From: DASZIT01 sp036264255
Lineage (GTDB): Bacteria; Actinomycetota; Acidimicrobiia; Acidimicrobiales; RAAP-2
Length of the DNA stretch: 64,000 bases
NCBI GenBank assembly: GCA_036264255.1
Contig: DATARI010000143.1
Span: 5,658-69,657 of the forward strand
Direction: 5' to 3'
A program made the position numbers and the translations under genes. Below the pieces are notes generated by a model that had not been told where the DNA came from, searched no databases, and saw only the letters and a list, made by a program, of their open reading frames with translations. This document shows, in pieces, positions 9,033-17,774 of this stretch (position 1 is the first letter of the stretch; every line of letters starts with the position of its first letter).

Positions 9033-11578
9033 TGGCCCCCTCGTCCCGCCCGCTGGGATCGGTCTACCGGCTCCAGCTCAACGGTTTCGGTTTCGCCGGG
9101 GCCCGGTCGATCGTCGGCTACCTCCACCAGCTGGGGATCGAGACCCTCTACGTGTCGCCCATCCTGGCCGCGGTGCCGGGGAGCACCCACGGCTACGACG
9201 TCATCGACCCGACCCGGCTGGATCCGTGTCTCGGCAGCCCGGCCGACTTCGAGGAGCTGCTGGCCGTCCTCGATGAGCACCGGATGCGCCTCCTCATCGA
9301 CATCGTCCCCAATCACATGGCGGCGGTGCCGTCCAACCGGTGGTGGTGGGACGTGCTCCGCCGGGGCCCCGGTTCGCCCCACGCCCCGGTGTTCGACATC
9401 GACTGGTCGGCACTCGACAACCGGGTCCTGGTCCCGGTGCTCGGCGACCCGCTGGGGGAGGTGCTGGCCGCCGGCCAACTCTCGGTGGTGGTGGACGGCG
9501 ATGAATCCCAGGTCGCCTATTTCGACCACCGCCTCCCGATCGATCCCCTCGGACCGGTCCCGAGCCCTACCGACGACCCCACCCGGCTGGCGGAGCTGTT
9601 GGAGGCCCAGCACTACCGGCCGGCCTACTGGCGGCTGGCCCGCCGACAGGTCAACTACCGCCGGTTCTTCGACATCGACACCCTGGTGGGAGTCCGGGTG
9701 GAGGATCCCGATGTCTATGCCGCCACCCACGCCCGGATCCTCGACCTGCTCGGGGATGGGCGGATCGCCGGGGTGCGGGTCGACCACATCGACGGGTTGG
9801 CCGACCCGGCCGACTACCTGCGTCGGCTCCGCGCCGACGTCGACCATGCCCGACCGGGGGAAGCCGGTGACCGGGTGGTGCTGGTGGAGAAGATTCTCGC
9901 CCGCCACGAACAGCTGGTACCGGACTGGCCGGTGGACGGCACCACCGGGTACGAGTTCGCCGACCTGGCCGGCGGGCTCTTCCTCGACCCGGCATCGGCC
10001 GATCCCGACTTTGCCTCCCTGGCCACCCAAGCCAAACGGGAGGCGCTGACCGGGCTGTTCCCCGGGCAGGTGGACCGGCTGTCCCGACAGGTGGCGGCGG
10101 TGGTGGAGCTCGAACGGCCGGGATCGGACCTCGACCCGGCCGATGTCGCCGAGGCGGTCGTCGAGGTCATCGCCCAACTCGGGGTGTACCGCACCTACCT
10201 CGACGGCGGCCCCCCGTCCTCGGAGGACCGGGCCCGGATCACCGACGCCGCCGCCCGGGCCCAGGCCCGGCTCGGCCCGGAGCCGGCTCGGGCGGTCGAC
10301 CGGTTCTGCCGGGGGCTGGTGGAGGGGTCCTGGCCCGACGGGGGAAGCGAGGCCACCCGGCAATGGCTGGCGGTGGCCCGGCGCTGGCAGCAGCTGACCG
10401 GGGCGGTGGCGGCCAAGGGGGTGGAGGACACCGCGCTCTACCGGACGGAGGGGGCGGCGGCCGCCGCCGATGTGGGCGGTGACCCCGCCGAACCGGCCGT
10501 GGCGCCGTCGGGGTTCCACGCCGCCATGGAAGCGCGGGCCCGGCGTCATCCCCGGACCCTCAATGCCACCACCACCCACGACACCAAGCGAAGCGAGGAT
10601 GTCCGGGCCCGGTTGGCGGTGCTGACGGAGTGGTCGGAGCCCTGGGCCGAACAGGTCGGACGATGGGAGGCGCGGTACTCGGGGACTCCCGACCCGACAG
10701 ATGGGCCCGAGCCCCACGACCGGCGGCGGGTGTACCTGTCGGTGGTGGGAACCTGGCCCCGGGACCAAAGGTACCGGTCTGACTTGGTCGGGCGCATCCA
10801 GGACTACTCGGTGAAGGCGGCTCGAGAGGCGAAGTCCCGCACCAGCTGGTCCGAGCCAAACGAGGCCTATGAGCGCGGGCTGCGGGAGTTCGTCGACCGT
10901 CTGCTCGACCCCGGCCACTCCCGGTTCTCCGAGGAGGTGGACCGGGTGGTCGACGCCATCGGCCCGGCGGGGGTCGCCAACGCCTTGTCGATGACCACCT
11001 TGAAGATGACCGTCCCCGGGGTGCCTGACGTCTATCAGGGGACCGAGACCGAAGCCCTCACCCTGGTCGACCCGGACAACCGGAGACCGGTGGATTTCGA
11101 CGGCCGGCAGGCGACCCTCGACGCCCTCGACGCCCTCGACGCCGAACTCGGAGACCGGGGGGCTTCCCTCCCCGGTGCCTCGCTCCTCGACTCCTGGTGG
11201 GACGGCCGGGCCAAGCTGCTCACCACCCACCGGCTCCTCTCCCTCCGTCGCACCGAGTCCGAGTTGTTCGACCGGGCGCCCTACGTCCCCCTCACCACCG
11301 CCGGTGTCCACCGCCAACACGTCGTCGCCTTCTCGCGCCGGTGGGGGGACGTCGGGGTGGTCACGGTGGTGCCCCGGTTGGCCCTCAGCCTGGCCGGCCC
11401 GGGAGTCCTGCCGGTCGGTCCGCAGGTCTGGGGGGACACCGAGGTGGTCCTGCCCCCCGGAGCCCCCGAGGAGCTGCGCGACGTCCTCACCTCGACGTCG
11501 GTCCACGCCGGTGGCGGCCGGCTGTCGGTGGCCCGGGGCTTGGCCGGCTTCCCGGTGGCGGTACTGGTGGCCGGCTGA
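9032..11578 (+). CDS. treY: Malto-oligosyltrehalose synthase, GH13
   Basis: Converts the reducing-end alpha-1,4 bond of a maltodextrin to alpha-1,1, forming maltooligosyl-trehalose, the substrate of TreZ. The 848-residue protein opens with STYRLQL-like SVYRLQLNGFGF and SPILAAVPGSTHGYDV, both hallmarks of TreY. GH13 residues appear in GVRVDHIDGL (Asp), VVLVEKIL (Glu) and TTTHDTKRSEDVRARL. The long insert between barrel elements and the late KMTVPGVPDVYQGTE motif also match TreY. ATG at 9032 overlaps the glgX stop by one base. It appears to be the last gene of the operon; no clear terminator is visible after it. Confidence 0.94.
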   Translation: MAPSSRPLGSVYRLQLNGFGFAGARSIVGYLHQLGIETLYVSPILAAVPGSTHGYDVIDPTRLDPCLGSPADFEELLAVLDEHRMRLLIDIVPNHMAAVPSNRWWWDVLRRGPGSPHAPVFDIDWSALDNRVLVPVLGDPLGEVLAAGQLSVVVDGDESQVAYFDHRLPIDPLGPVPSPTDDPTRLAELLEAQHYRPAYWRLARRQVNYRRFFDIDTLVGVRVEDPDVYAATHARILDLLGDGRIAGVRVDHIDGLADPADYLRRLRADVDHARPGEAGDRVVLVEKILARHEQLVPDWPVDGTTGYEFADLAGGLFLDPASADPDFASLATQAKREALTGLFPGQVDRLSRQVAAVVELERPGSDLDPADVAEAVVEVIAQLGVYRTYLDGGPPSSEDRARITDAAARAQARLGPEPARAVDRFCRGLVEGSWPDGGSEATRQWLAVARRWQQLTGAVAAKGVEDTALYRTEGAAAAADVGGDPAEPAVAPSGFHAAMEARARRHPRTLNATTTHDTKRSEDVRARLAVLTEWSEPWAEQVGRWEARYSGTPDPTDGPEPHDRRRVYLSVVGTWPRDQRYRSDLVGRIQDYSVKAAREAKSRTSWSEPNEAYERGLREFVDRLLDPGHSRFSEEVDRVVDAIGPAGVANALSMTTLKMTVPGVPDVYQGTETEALTLVDPDNRRPVDFDGRQATLDALDALDAELGDRGASLPGASLLDSWWDGRAKLLTTHRLLSLRRTESELFDRAPYVPLTTAGVHRQHVVAFSRRWGDVGVVTVVPRLALSLAGPGVLPVGPQVWGDTEVVLPPGAPEELRDVLTSTSVHAGGGRLSVARGLAGFPVAVLVAG

Positions 11579-11787
11579 CGACGTTTAGGCCAGGGGGCCA
11601 GGGGTACGAGTGGGGCACGACACGACAAGAGGAGTACCGGCAACCATGACCACGGGTGGCGACGACGGCCAGGCCGGCTCCTCTCCCACCTCGGGCACTA
11701 CTATGCGGTCGAGCATGTCCCGGTCTCCTCGTCTTCCGACACCCTCCCGCCGGTGATGGCCGGAGCGGGCGCTGGCTCCGGTCGACC
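11579..11787 (+). other. Intergenic region between treY and ligD, with a doubtful 36-codon frame
   Basis: About 209 bases follow treY. GAGGAG at 11630-11635 precedes an ATG at 11646 that opens a 36-residue frame ending at 11756. It begins MTTGGDDGQAG and is rich in Ser, Thr and Pro. The spacing of ribosome-binding site to start is long (about 10 bases), and the second half does not look like coding sequence. It might be a leader peptide or chance. The promoter for the ligD pair is probably here, but no convincing boxes stand out. Confidence 0.25.
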
Positions 11788-13263
11788 ATGACCCCGCCGC
11801 CGAGCTCGTCAGCGCGGACCGAAGCCAAACCCCTCGACGAGTACCGGCGGAAGCGGCATCCGGACCGGACGCCGGAGCCGGTCCCGAAGGGCCCCGGCTC
11901 CCGCCGGGCGCCCAAGTCCAAGGGCAAGCCGATCTTCGTCATCCAGGAACATCACGCCTCCTCCCTCCATTGGGATTTCCGGTTGGAGCACGACGGGGTG
12001 TTGCCCTCCTGGGCGTTGCCGAAGGGCCTTCCGCTGGATCCGAGCCAGAACCGTCTGGCCGTGGCCACCGAAGACCACCCGCTGGACTACGCCAACTTTG
12101 AGGGGGAGATACCCGCCGGGGAGTACGGAGGCGGCTCGGTCAGCATCTGGGATTCCGGCCCCTATGACGTCGAGAAGTGGAGCGACCGGGAGGTGGCGGT
12201 CGTCCTCCACGGCGAGCGCGCCAATGGTCGCTACGTGCTGTTCCAGACCAAGGACAACCAGTGGATGATCCATCGCCGGGATCCGGTCCCCGACGGGTGG
12301 GCACCCCTCCCCACCCATTTCCGGCCGATGTTGGCGACCCCCGGTGAGCTCCCGAAGGGGCGGGGATGGGCTTACGAGTTCAAATGGGACGGGGTCCGAG
12401 CCGGAGTGGGGGTGGAGGGAGGCCGGATCCAGGTCCGATCCCGGAACGACCTCGATCTCACCGCCGCCTTCCCCGAACTGCGCGGCCTGGGGGAATCGCT
12501 CGGGATGACGACCGCGTTTCTGGACGGCGAGATCGTGGTGCTGGACGCGGACGGGGCCCCCCGGTTCGGCCTCATCCAACACCGGATGCACGTCGACAGT
12601 CCTCGCGTCGCCGCCCGGCTGGCCAAGGAGACCCCCGCCTCGCTGATGGTCTTCGACCTGCTTTATCTCAACGGGCTCTCCCTGCTGGAGCTGCCCTACC
12701 GGGACCGGCGGGAGGTCCTCGAGTCGCTCGACATCGGTGGGGACCACTGGGCGGTGTCGCCGTCGTTCACCGGCCACGGGTCGGAGGTGATGCGAACCGC
12801 CCAGCAGAACGGACTGGAGGGAGTGGTCGCCAAGCGGGCCACCAGTCCCTATCGCCCCGGCCGGCGGAGCGATGAATGGATCAAGACCAAGTTCGTCCGC
12901 ACCCAAGAAGTGGTGGTGGGTGGCTACACCCCCGGGAACGGGGCCCGCCGGGACACCTTCGGGGCGCTGTTGCTCGGCATCCCCGGGAATGATGGCCTGA
13001 CCTACGTGGGCAAGGTCGGCACTGGATTCTCGAGCTCGGAGCGAGCCGAATTGATCGAGCGGCTGCGACGGGTGGAGCGGAAGACCAGCCCGTTCGCCGC
13101 GCCGCCGCCCCTGCCCCGGTCAGCCGGAACCGTCTGGGTCCGTCCGACGGTGGTCGGCGAGGTGCAGTTCGGCGAATGGACCTCGGAGGGGCACCTCCGT
13201 CACCCCTCCTGGCGAGGGCTCCGTCCTGACAAGTCCCCGAAGGAGGTTGTCCGTGAGTCCTAG
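11788..13263 (+). CDS. ligD: LigD-type ATP-dependent DNA ligase with 3'-phosphoesterase domain
   Basis: Seals double-strand breaks in bacterial non-homologous end joining and trims 3' ends. The 491-residue protein has an N-terminal phosphoesterase domain (about residues 45-165, with IQEHHASSLHWDFRLEHDG and PAGEYGGGSV). An ATP-dependent ligase domain follows: motif I FKWDGVRA with the adenylated Lys, LDGEIVV, EGVVAKR and WIKTKF, then an OB fold. The polymerase domain is not fused here but is encoded by the next gene. ATG at 11788 is chosen; the open frame extends to 11656 without homology. The gene overlaps the polymerase gene by eleven bases, which suggests coupled translation. Confidence 0.9.
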   Translation: MTPPPSSSARTEAKPLDEYRRKRHPDRTPEPVPKGPGSRRAPKSKGKPIFVIQEHHASSLHWDFRLEHDGVLPSWALPKGLPLDPSQNRLAVATEDHPLDYANFEGEIPAGEYGGGSVSIWDSGPYDVEKWSDREVAVVLHGERANGRYVLFQTKDNQWMIHRRDPVPDGWAPLPTHFRPMLATPGELPKGRGWAYEFKWDGVRAGVGVEGGRIQVRSRNDLDLTAAFPELRGLGESLGMTTAFLDGEIVVLDADGAPRFGLIQHRMHVDSPRVAARLAKETPASLMVFDLLYLNGLSLLELPYRDRREVLESLDIGGDHWAVSPSFTGHGSEVMRTAQQNGLEGVVAKRATSPYRPGRRSDEWIKTKFVRTQEVVVGGYTPGNGARRDTFGALLLGIPGNDGLTYVGKVGTGFSSSERAELIERLRRVERKTSPFAAPPPLPRSAGTVWVRPTVVGEVQFGEWTSEGHLRHPSWRGLRPDKSPKEVVRES

Positions 13264-14155
13264 CGGTCGGGTGAAAACCGAAGTCGAAGGCCGGGAGCTG
13301 TCGCTCGGCCACCTCGACAAGGTGATGTTTCCGGCTACCGGGTTCACCAAGGGCCAGCTCATCGACTACTACGCCCGTATCGCCCCGGTCATGCTCCCTC
13401 ATGTCCGGGACCGCCCCCTGACCTTCCGGCGGTATCCCGACGGGGTGGACGGCAATTCCTTCTTCGAGAAGAACGCCCCGTCCCATGCCCCGGAGTGGGT
13501 GCGGACCATCAAGGTTCCTTCGACGTCATCCCGTGGGGGTGGCGGCGAGGTCGAGCACGCGCTGGTGTGCGATCTGCCCACCTTGGTGTGGGCGGCCAAT
13601 CTGGCCACCATCGAATTCCACGTCCCTCTCTGGCACGTCGGCCGCCGGCGCAAGCTGCCGGCTCCTCCCGACCACATGGTGTTCGACCTCGACCCGGGTC
13701 CGGACACCACCGTGGTGGAGTGCTGCCGGGTGGCCGAGTTGATTGCGGAAGCCATCCCCAACCCGGCGCTGGCCAAGACCAGCGGCTCCAAGGGGCTGCA
13801 GCTCTACATGCCCCTGGATGGCCGCCCCACCTGGGAGCGGACCCGCGACCGGGCCCATGACCTCGCCACCCAACTCGAGCAGGACCACCCCGACCTGGTG
13901 GTGTCGACGATGGCCAAGGCCCGTCGCCAGGGCCGGGTGTTCATCGATTGGAGCCAGAACACCGCGTCGAAGACGACGGTGGCCGCCTATTCGGTGCGGG
14001 CCCGCCCCGAGCCGACCGTCTCGACCCCGGTGACCTGGGACGAGGTGGCCGCCTGCGCCGCCGGGGGAGATCCGGCCAGGCTCCGGTTCACCACCGATGA
14101 GGTATTGGACCGGGTGGACGAGCTCGGAGATCTGTTCGCTTCCCTGAGCCTCTGA
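13253..14155 (+). CDS. LigD-type primase/polymerase domain protein
   Basis: Archaeo-eukaryotic-primase-type polymerase that fills gaps and adds nucleotides at break ends during end joining. The 300-residue protein carries the metal-binding HMVFDLDPGPD motif, the nucleotide-site region TSGSKGLQLYMPL, and the conserved opening GRELSLGHLDKVMFP. It corresponds to the POL domain that is fused to the ligase in mycobacterial LigD. GTG at 13253 is chosen because AGGAGG ends seven bases before it; a TTG six bases earlier is possible. It ends 40 bases from the convergent Ku gene. A stand-alone polymerase beside a PE-ligase is a known split arrangement. Confidence 0.9.
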   Translation: MSPSGRVKTEVEGRELSLGHLDKVMFPATGFTKGQLIDYYARIAPVMLPHVRDRPLTFRRYPDGVDGNSFFEKNAPSHAPEWVRTIKVPSTSSRGGGGEVEHALVCDLPTLVWAANLATIEFHVPLWHVGRRRKLPAPPDHMVFDLDPGPDTTVVECCRVAELIAEAIPNPALAKTSGSKGLQLYMPLDGRPTWERTRDRAHDLATQLEQDHPDLVVSTMAKARRQGRVFIDWSQNTASKTTVAAYSVRARPEPTVSTPVTWDEVAACAAGGDPARLRFTTDEVLDRVDELGDLFASLSL

Positions 14156-14195
14156 GCGGGGCGGCTCGATCAGCTCAACTCGGCGACGGAGCCGA

Positions 14196-15158
14196 TCAGG
14201 AGGCCTTCCGCCGGGATCCCGCCGGCTTGGCCGGGGTGGCTTTGCGGGTCGGGGCCCGCTTGGTGGCCTTGGCCGCCGGACGCGAGGTCCGCTTGGGCGC
14301 CGCCGACTTGGCCTTGGTCGGCCGGGAGGTGGTGGTCGAACCGCTGGGCTTGGCCGCCACCCGCTTCGGTTCGGTCTTGCCCCGGGAGCGGTCGACACTC
14401 TGCTTCAGGGCATCCATGAGGTCGACGATGGGTGCCCCCTTGGTCTCTTCGGCGTGGACCACCACGTCGTCGCCCTTCTGCTTCCGCTCGATGAGTGCCA
14501 TGACATCCTGTTGATAGGTGTCCTGGTAGGACTCGGGGACCCAGGGGGCGGACAGCGCGTTGATCAGTTCCACCGCCATGTTCAGCTCCTTGGCGGTGGA
14601 GGGCTTGGTGTCGGGAATGTCGCCGAGGACCTCCTTGGCGTCACGCACCTCGTCGGCGAAATAGAGGGTCTCGAGGACCAGGACGCCCATGTCGGCCCGG
14701 ACGATCGACAGGTACTCCTTGTTCCTCATCACGAAAATGGAGACCCCGGCCTTGTTGGTCTTGGCCATCGCTTCATGGAGGAGGCGGTAGGGCTTGGCCG
14801 CCGCCTCGTTCTTGGGACCGAGATAGTACGAGGACCGGAAGTAGATCGGATCGATCTCGCTCACATCGACGAAGTCGGAGATTTCGATGGTGGAGGAGCG
14901 TTGCGGGGCGGCGGCGGAGAGCTCGTCGGGGGTCACGATGACGGTCTCGCCGCTCCCCAGCTCGTACCCCTTCACGATGTTGGAGAAGGGAACTTCCTTG
15001 CCACTCTGCTCGTTCACCCGCGAGTACCGGATCCGATCGGAGGTGCCGGCTTCGAACTGGTGGAAACGGACAGCATGATCCTCGGTCGCCGAGTACATGC
15101 CCACCGGGATGTTCACCAGCCCGAAGCTGACTGAACCGCTCCAAATGCTGTGAGGCAT
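14196..15158 (-). CDS. ku: Ku protein, non-homologous end joining
   Basis: Homodimeric ring protein that binds DNA ends and recruits LigD. The 320-residue protein starts with the family opening MPHSIWSGSVSFGLVNIPVGMY and keeps the Ku core to about residue 250. The last 70 or so residues form a basic tail of repeated Lys, Arg, Pro, Ala and Thr (PKRVAAKPSG, ATKRAPTRKATPAKP), which in other bacteria aids DNA binding and ligase stimulation. ATG at 15158 is preferred over the adjacent GTG at 15161 because GGAGAC lies at a workable distance. It converges with the two LigD genes, so the whole repair module sits within 3.4 kb. Confidence 0.95.
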   Translation of the reverse strand: MPHSIWSGSVSFGLVNIPVGMYSATEDHAVRFHQFEAGTSDRIRYSRVNEQSGKEVPFSNIVKGYELGSGETVIVTPDELSAAAPQRSSTIEISDFVDVSEIDPIYFRSSYYLGPKNEAAAKPYRLLHEAMAKTNKAGVSIFVMRNKEYLSIVRADMGVLVLETLYFADEVRDAKEVLGDIPDTKPSTAKELNMAVELINALSAPWVPESYQDTYQQDVMALIERKQKGDDVVVHAEETKGAPIVDLMDALKQSVDRSRGKTEPKRVAAKPSGSTTTSRPTKAKSAAPKRTSRPAAKATKRAPTRKATPAKPAGSRRKAS

Positions 15159-15368
15159 CACGTCTCCTTTTTCACCGCCGACTGCGGAGCAGGTAATTGT
15201 GCTCTATTTCCCGGCCGTTTGGCAATAGGCGGCAAACACCGGCCTCCGTCGGAGGCCCGGCGGCCACCGACGGAGGGTGCCGGGTCGAGGGCGCCGGGAC
15301 CAGGGACGATTCCGGTTCAGAGTTGGCGGAGTGGGCCCCCGCCCGACCTGGTTGCAGGTGGGCGTCGG

Positions 15369-15536
15369 CTACCGCCCGTACCATCCACGCCGTCCGGCGC
15401 CCTCGCCCCGGCCCACCGCGAAACCGACCAACCACAGGACCAGCAGGACGACCGCCACGACCCACAGCACGTGGAGCGCGAAGCCCAGACCGAAGAACAA
15501 CAACACCAGCAATGCCGCAAGGATGACGAGGCCCAT
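15369..15536 (-). CDS. Small hydrophobic membrane protein (55 aa)
   Basis: A 55-residue protein beginning MGLVILAALLVLLFFGLGFAL. It has two predicted membrane segments (about residues 3-21 and 23-41) and a short Gly/Arg tail ending GRRGWYGR. It resembles the short hydrophobic proteins common in actinobacteria, which share the pattern GxGFALxxLWxxAxVxLVLWLxGF and an aromatic/Arg tail. AGGAAATC lies a few bases before the ATG. It stands alone upstream of Ku on the same strand. The function is unknown. Confidence 0.75.
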   Translation of the reverse strand: MGLVILAALLVLLFFGLGFALHVLWVVAVVLLVLWLVGFAVGRGEGAGRRGWYGR

Positions 15537-15644
15537 CTTGATTTCCTTTCGTTAGAACGCCACCCGAGTTGTTCCCGCCACCCTGCGAGTTCAAACCAAC
15601 CCGTTCCGTGGTACCCGTGCCCTTCACCGGGGCAGCGGCCTTCG

Positions 15645-16256
15645 TCAGGGTTGCAGGCGTTCCCGCCTCCAGGCCGGGGGGGCCGAGGTGTACCGGAGCC
15701 TGTCGTGGAGGCGGTCCTCCCGGTTTTGCCAGAACTCGAACGATCGGGGCTGGACCCGGAGACCACCCCACCACGGTGGGCGGGGCACTTCGATCCCGGC
15801 GAATTCGGACTCCAGGCGCTTCACTTCCCGGTCCAGCGCCTCCCGGTCCCCGATGGTCCGGCTCTGACGCGACGCCCGCGCCCCGATCTGGCCGCCCCGC
15901 GGCCGGGTCCGGAAATAGGTATCGGAGTCGTCGGCAGGAATGGGTTGCACCGGGCCCTCGATGCGCACCTGCCGACCCAGCGGCTCCCAGTAGAAGAGGA
16001 GGGAGGCCTGCGGGTTGTCGTTGAGCTCGACTCCCTTGCGGCTGTCGAGGTTGGTGAAGAAGACGAATCCCTCCGGACCCCAGGCTTTCAACAACACCAT
16101 CCGCACCGAGGGTCGTCCTTGGCGGTCGGCGGTGGCCACCGCCATGGCTTCGGGATGGAGGACGACGGCGCCCGCCTCCTCGTACCATTGGCCGAATTGG
16201 ACGAACGGGTCGGGGTCGGCGCCGCTTTCGAGAAGCGGCTTCCACTCCGGAGTCAT
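15645..16256 (-). CDS. pdxH: Pyridoxamine 5'-phosphate oxidase
   Basis: FMN enzyme that oxidises pyridoxine or pyridoxamine 5'-phosphate to pyridoxal 5'-phosphate in the vitamin B6 pathway. The 203-residue protein has MAVATADRQGRPSVRMVLLKAW and FVFFTNLDSRKGVELNDNP near the FMN site. It also has the QSRTIGDREALD region and a C-terminal RRERLQP, all typical of PdxH. The open frame continues far upstream, but ATG at 16256 gives a family-length protein. It is divergent from the DUF169-type gene, with an 87-base shared promoter region. Confidence 0.93.
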   Translation of the reverse strand: MTPEWKPLLESGADPDPFVQFGQWYEEAGAVVLHPEAMAVATADRQGRPSVRMVLLKAWGPEGFVFFTNLDSRKGVELNDNPQASLLFYWEPLGRQVRIEGPVQPIPADDSDTYFRTRPRGGQIGARASRQSRTIGDREALDREVKRLESEFAGIEVPRPPWWGGLRVQPRSFEFWQNREDRLHDRLRYTSAPPAWRRERLQP

Positions 16257-16343
16257 GACCTCGACGATAGCGATGATCGGGCCCGGGAACGGGTTGCCGC
16301 TCGCGGTGATCGACGATCCCCCGGGGTCGGTAATACTGGGCGC

Positions 16344-17075
16344 ATGCCTACCTCCGACGACTGGTCCGCATCCGCCGCCGCCCTCACTTCGGTGTTGACC
16401 CTCACCACCGCACCGATTGCCATCACCTTCTCCGATGGCTTCCCGCCCGGGGTGGAACCCTACGATGCACCGATGCCGGCACCGACCCCGGACGGTCGCA
16501 CCGGGCGGGTGCCGGCCGGATGCGTGTTCTGGACCAAGGCGGTCGACCGGACCTTCACCACCGTCGCCGCCGACCACGGGAACTGCAGCGTCGGAAGCCT
16601 CACCCACGGTTTTGCCACCCTGGAGGAGGTGGCGGGGCGCAGCGACGTCGCCACGCTGCTCGAATCCGGCTGGGTGACCATGGAGATGGTGCCGGGGATC
16701 CCGGTGGTGTCCGAGCGACCGAGCGTCGTCACCTACGGGCCGCTCGCCGATACCCCGGTCGACCCCGACGTGGTGCTGATCCGGCTCAACGGGAAACAGC
16801 TGATGGTCCTGTCCGACGCCCTCCCCGGCCTCCACATCAGCGGCAAGCCCCAGTGTCACATCGTGGCGATGGCCAAGGAGCAGGGCGAGGTGGCAGCCAG
16901 TGTGGGCTGCATGCTGAGCCGGACCCGCACCAATATGCCCCGTACGGAGATGACCTGTGCGATTCCGGCCAGCCGGCTGGCGGAGGTCATCGAGCGGGTG
17001 GAAACGACCGCCGCCATCGATGCCACTGTGGCCGCCTATGCCGCCGAGGACGCCCGCCGCTTCCTCCCCGTCTGA
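16344..17075 (+). CDS. DUF169 family protein
   Basis: A 243-residue cytoplasmic protein of unknown function. The C-terminal part has the VGCMLSRTRTNMPRTEMTCAIP stretch that I associate with the DUF169 (COG2043) family. Several Cys residues (GCVFWTK, GNCSVGS, PQCHIVA, VGCMLS) suggest a metal or redox site, which is inference. ATG at 16344 is the first start consistent with the divergent pdxH gene; longer upstream frames overlap pdxH and are shadows. It converges with the nfuA-type gene, whose stop is three bases away. Confidence 0.7.
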   Translation: MPTSDDWSASAAALTSVLTLTTAPIAITFSDGFPPGVEPYDAPMPAPTPDGRTGRVPAGCVFWTKAVDRTFTTVAADHGNCSVGSLTHGFATLEEVAGRSDVATLLESGWVTMEMVPGIPVVSERPSVVTYGPLADTPVDPDVVLIRLNGKQLMVLSDALPGLHISGKPQCHIVAMAKEQGEVAASVGCMLSRTRTNMPRTEMTCAIPASRLAEVIERVETTAAIDATVAAYAAEDARRFLPV

Positions 17076-17078
17076 GGG

Positions 17079-17729
17079 CTACTTCTTGGCCGCCTCGTAG
17101 TAGGGGTTGGTGCCGGATGCATGGTCGGTGACGTCGATGACCTGAGTGATCTCCGGCACCGAGTCGCGCAGTGCCACTTCGATGCCCTGGCTCAGGGTCA
17201 CGGTGGCCATCCCGCAGCCGGCGCACCCCCCACTCAGCCTCAGGTAGGCGGCGTTGTCCTGGACCGCCACCAGGTCGGCGCGGCCGCCGTGGGCGGCGAT
17301 GGACGGATTGATCTGGGCTTCCAGCACCTGAAGGATCCGCTGGGCCACGTCACCGCTGAGATCGGCCGGAGGACCGGTCATCGCCGGGCTGGCCATGGAG
17401 GGGGGTTGGTTGGGGTTGACGATCACCATCCCGGTCTCCCCGCCGTCGCTGTTGACGTCGAGGACGGCGCCCTGCATGTTGGCCACGCTGTCGGCGGGAA
17501 TGACGATCTTGAGGTCGCCCTGCTGGTCGGACCAGTCGGTCGGCTGGGCGTCGGCGACCGGTTGGAAGTACATGTCGTAGGTGTAGGCGCTCCCGCTGGA
17601 GCCGGTCACCTCGATCCAGAGAGCCAGCGACTCCTGGTCGTCCTCCCCGGCCCGCAGGTCGGACACCATGGCGATGGCGGCGTCGGTCGCCCGCAGGACG
17701 GTCACCTTCTCGGTATCGGCGTCACTCAT
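17079..17729 (-). CDS. nfuA: NfuA-type Fe-S cluster carrier (IscA-like plus NifU domain)
   Basis: Predicted to carry and deliver Fe-S clusters to client enzymes, a need that fits the radical SAM gene close by. The 216-residue protein has an N-terminal HesB/IscA-like domain (about residues 5-110) without obvious cluster Cys. A NifU C-terminal domain (about residues 130-200) contains the cluster-binding SGGCAGCGMATVTLSQGIE motif (CxxC). ATG at 17729 is chosen; an in-frame ATG about 13 codons upstream would run toward the divergent ATP-grasp gene. The two-domain build resembles enterobacterial NfuA rather than the single-domain NifU more common in actinobacteria. Confidence 0.85.
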   Translation of the reverse strand: MSDADTEKVTVLRATDAAIAMVSDLRAGEDDQESLALWIEVTGSSGSAYTYDMYFQPVADAQPTDWSDQQGDLKIVIPADSVANMQGAVLDVNSDGGETGMVIVNPNQPPSMASPAMTGPPADLSGDVAQRILQVLEAQINPSIAAHGGRADLVAVQDNAAYLRLSGGCAGCGMATVTLSQGIEVALRDSVPEITQVIDVTDHASGTNPYYEAAKK

Positions 17730-17774
17730 GATGGCTGTGCCTCGGAACTCGTCGGATACGTGCATCATAGGGCG

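Noticed and set aside
15150..16343. N-terminal extension of the DUF169-type gene reading through pdxH
   Set aside because: The translation of this part has no homology features, and the true ATG at 16344 gives a normal protein; pdxH on the other strand is well supported.
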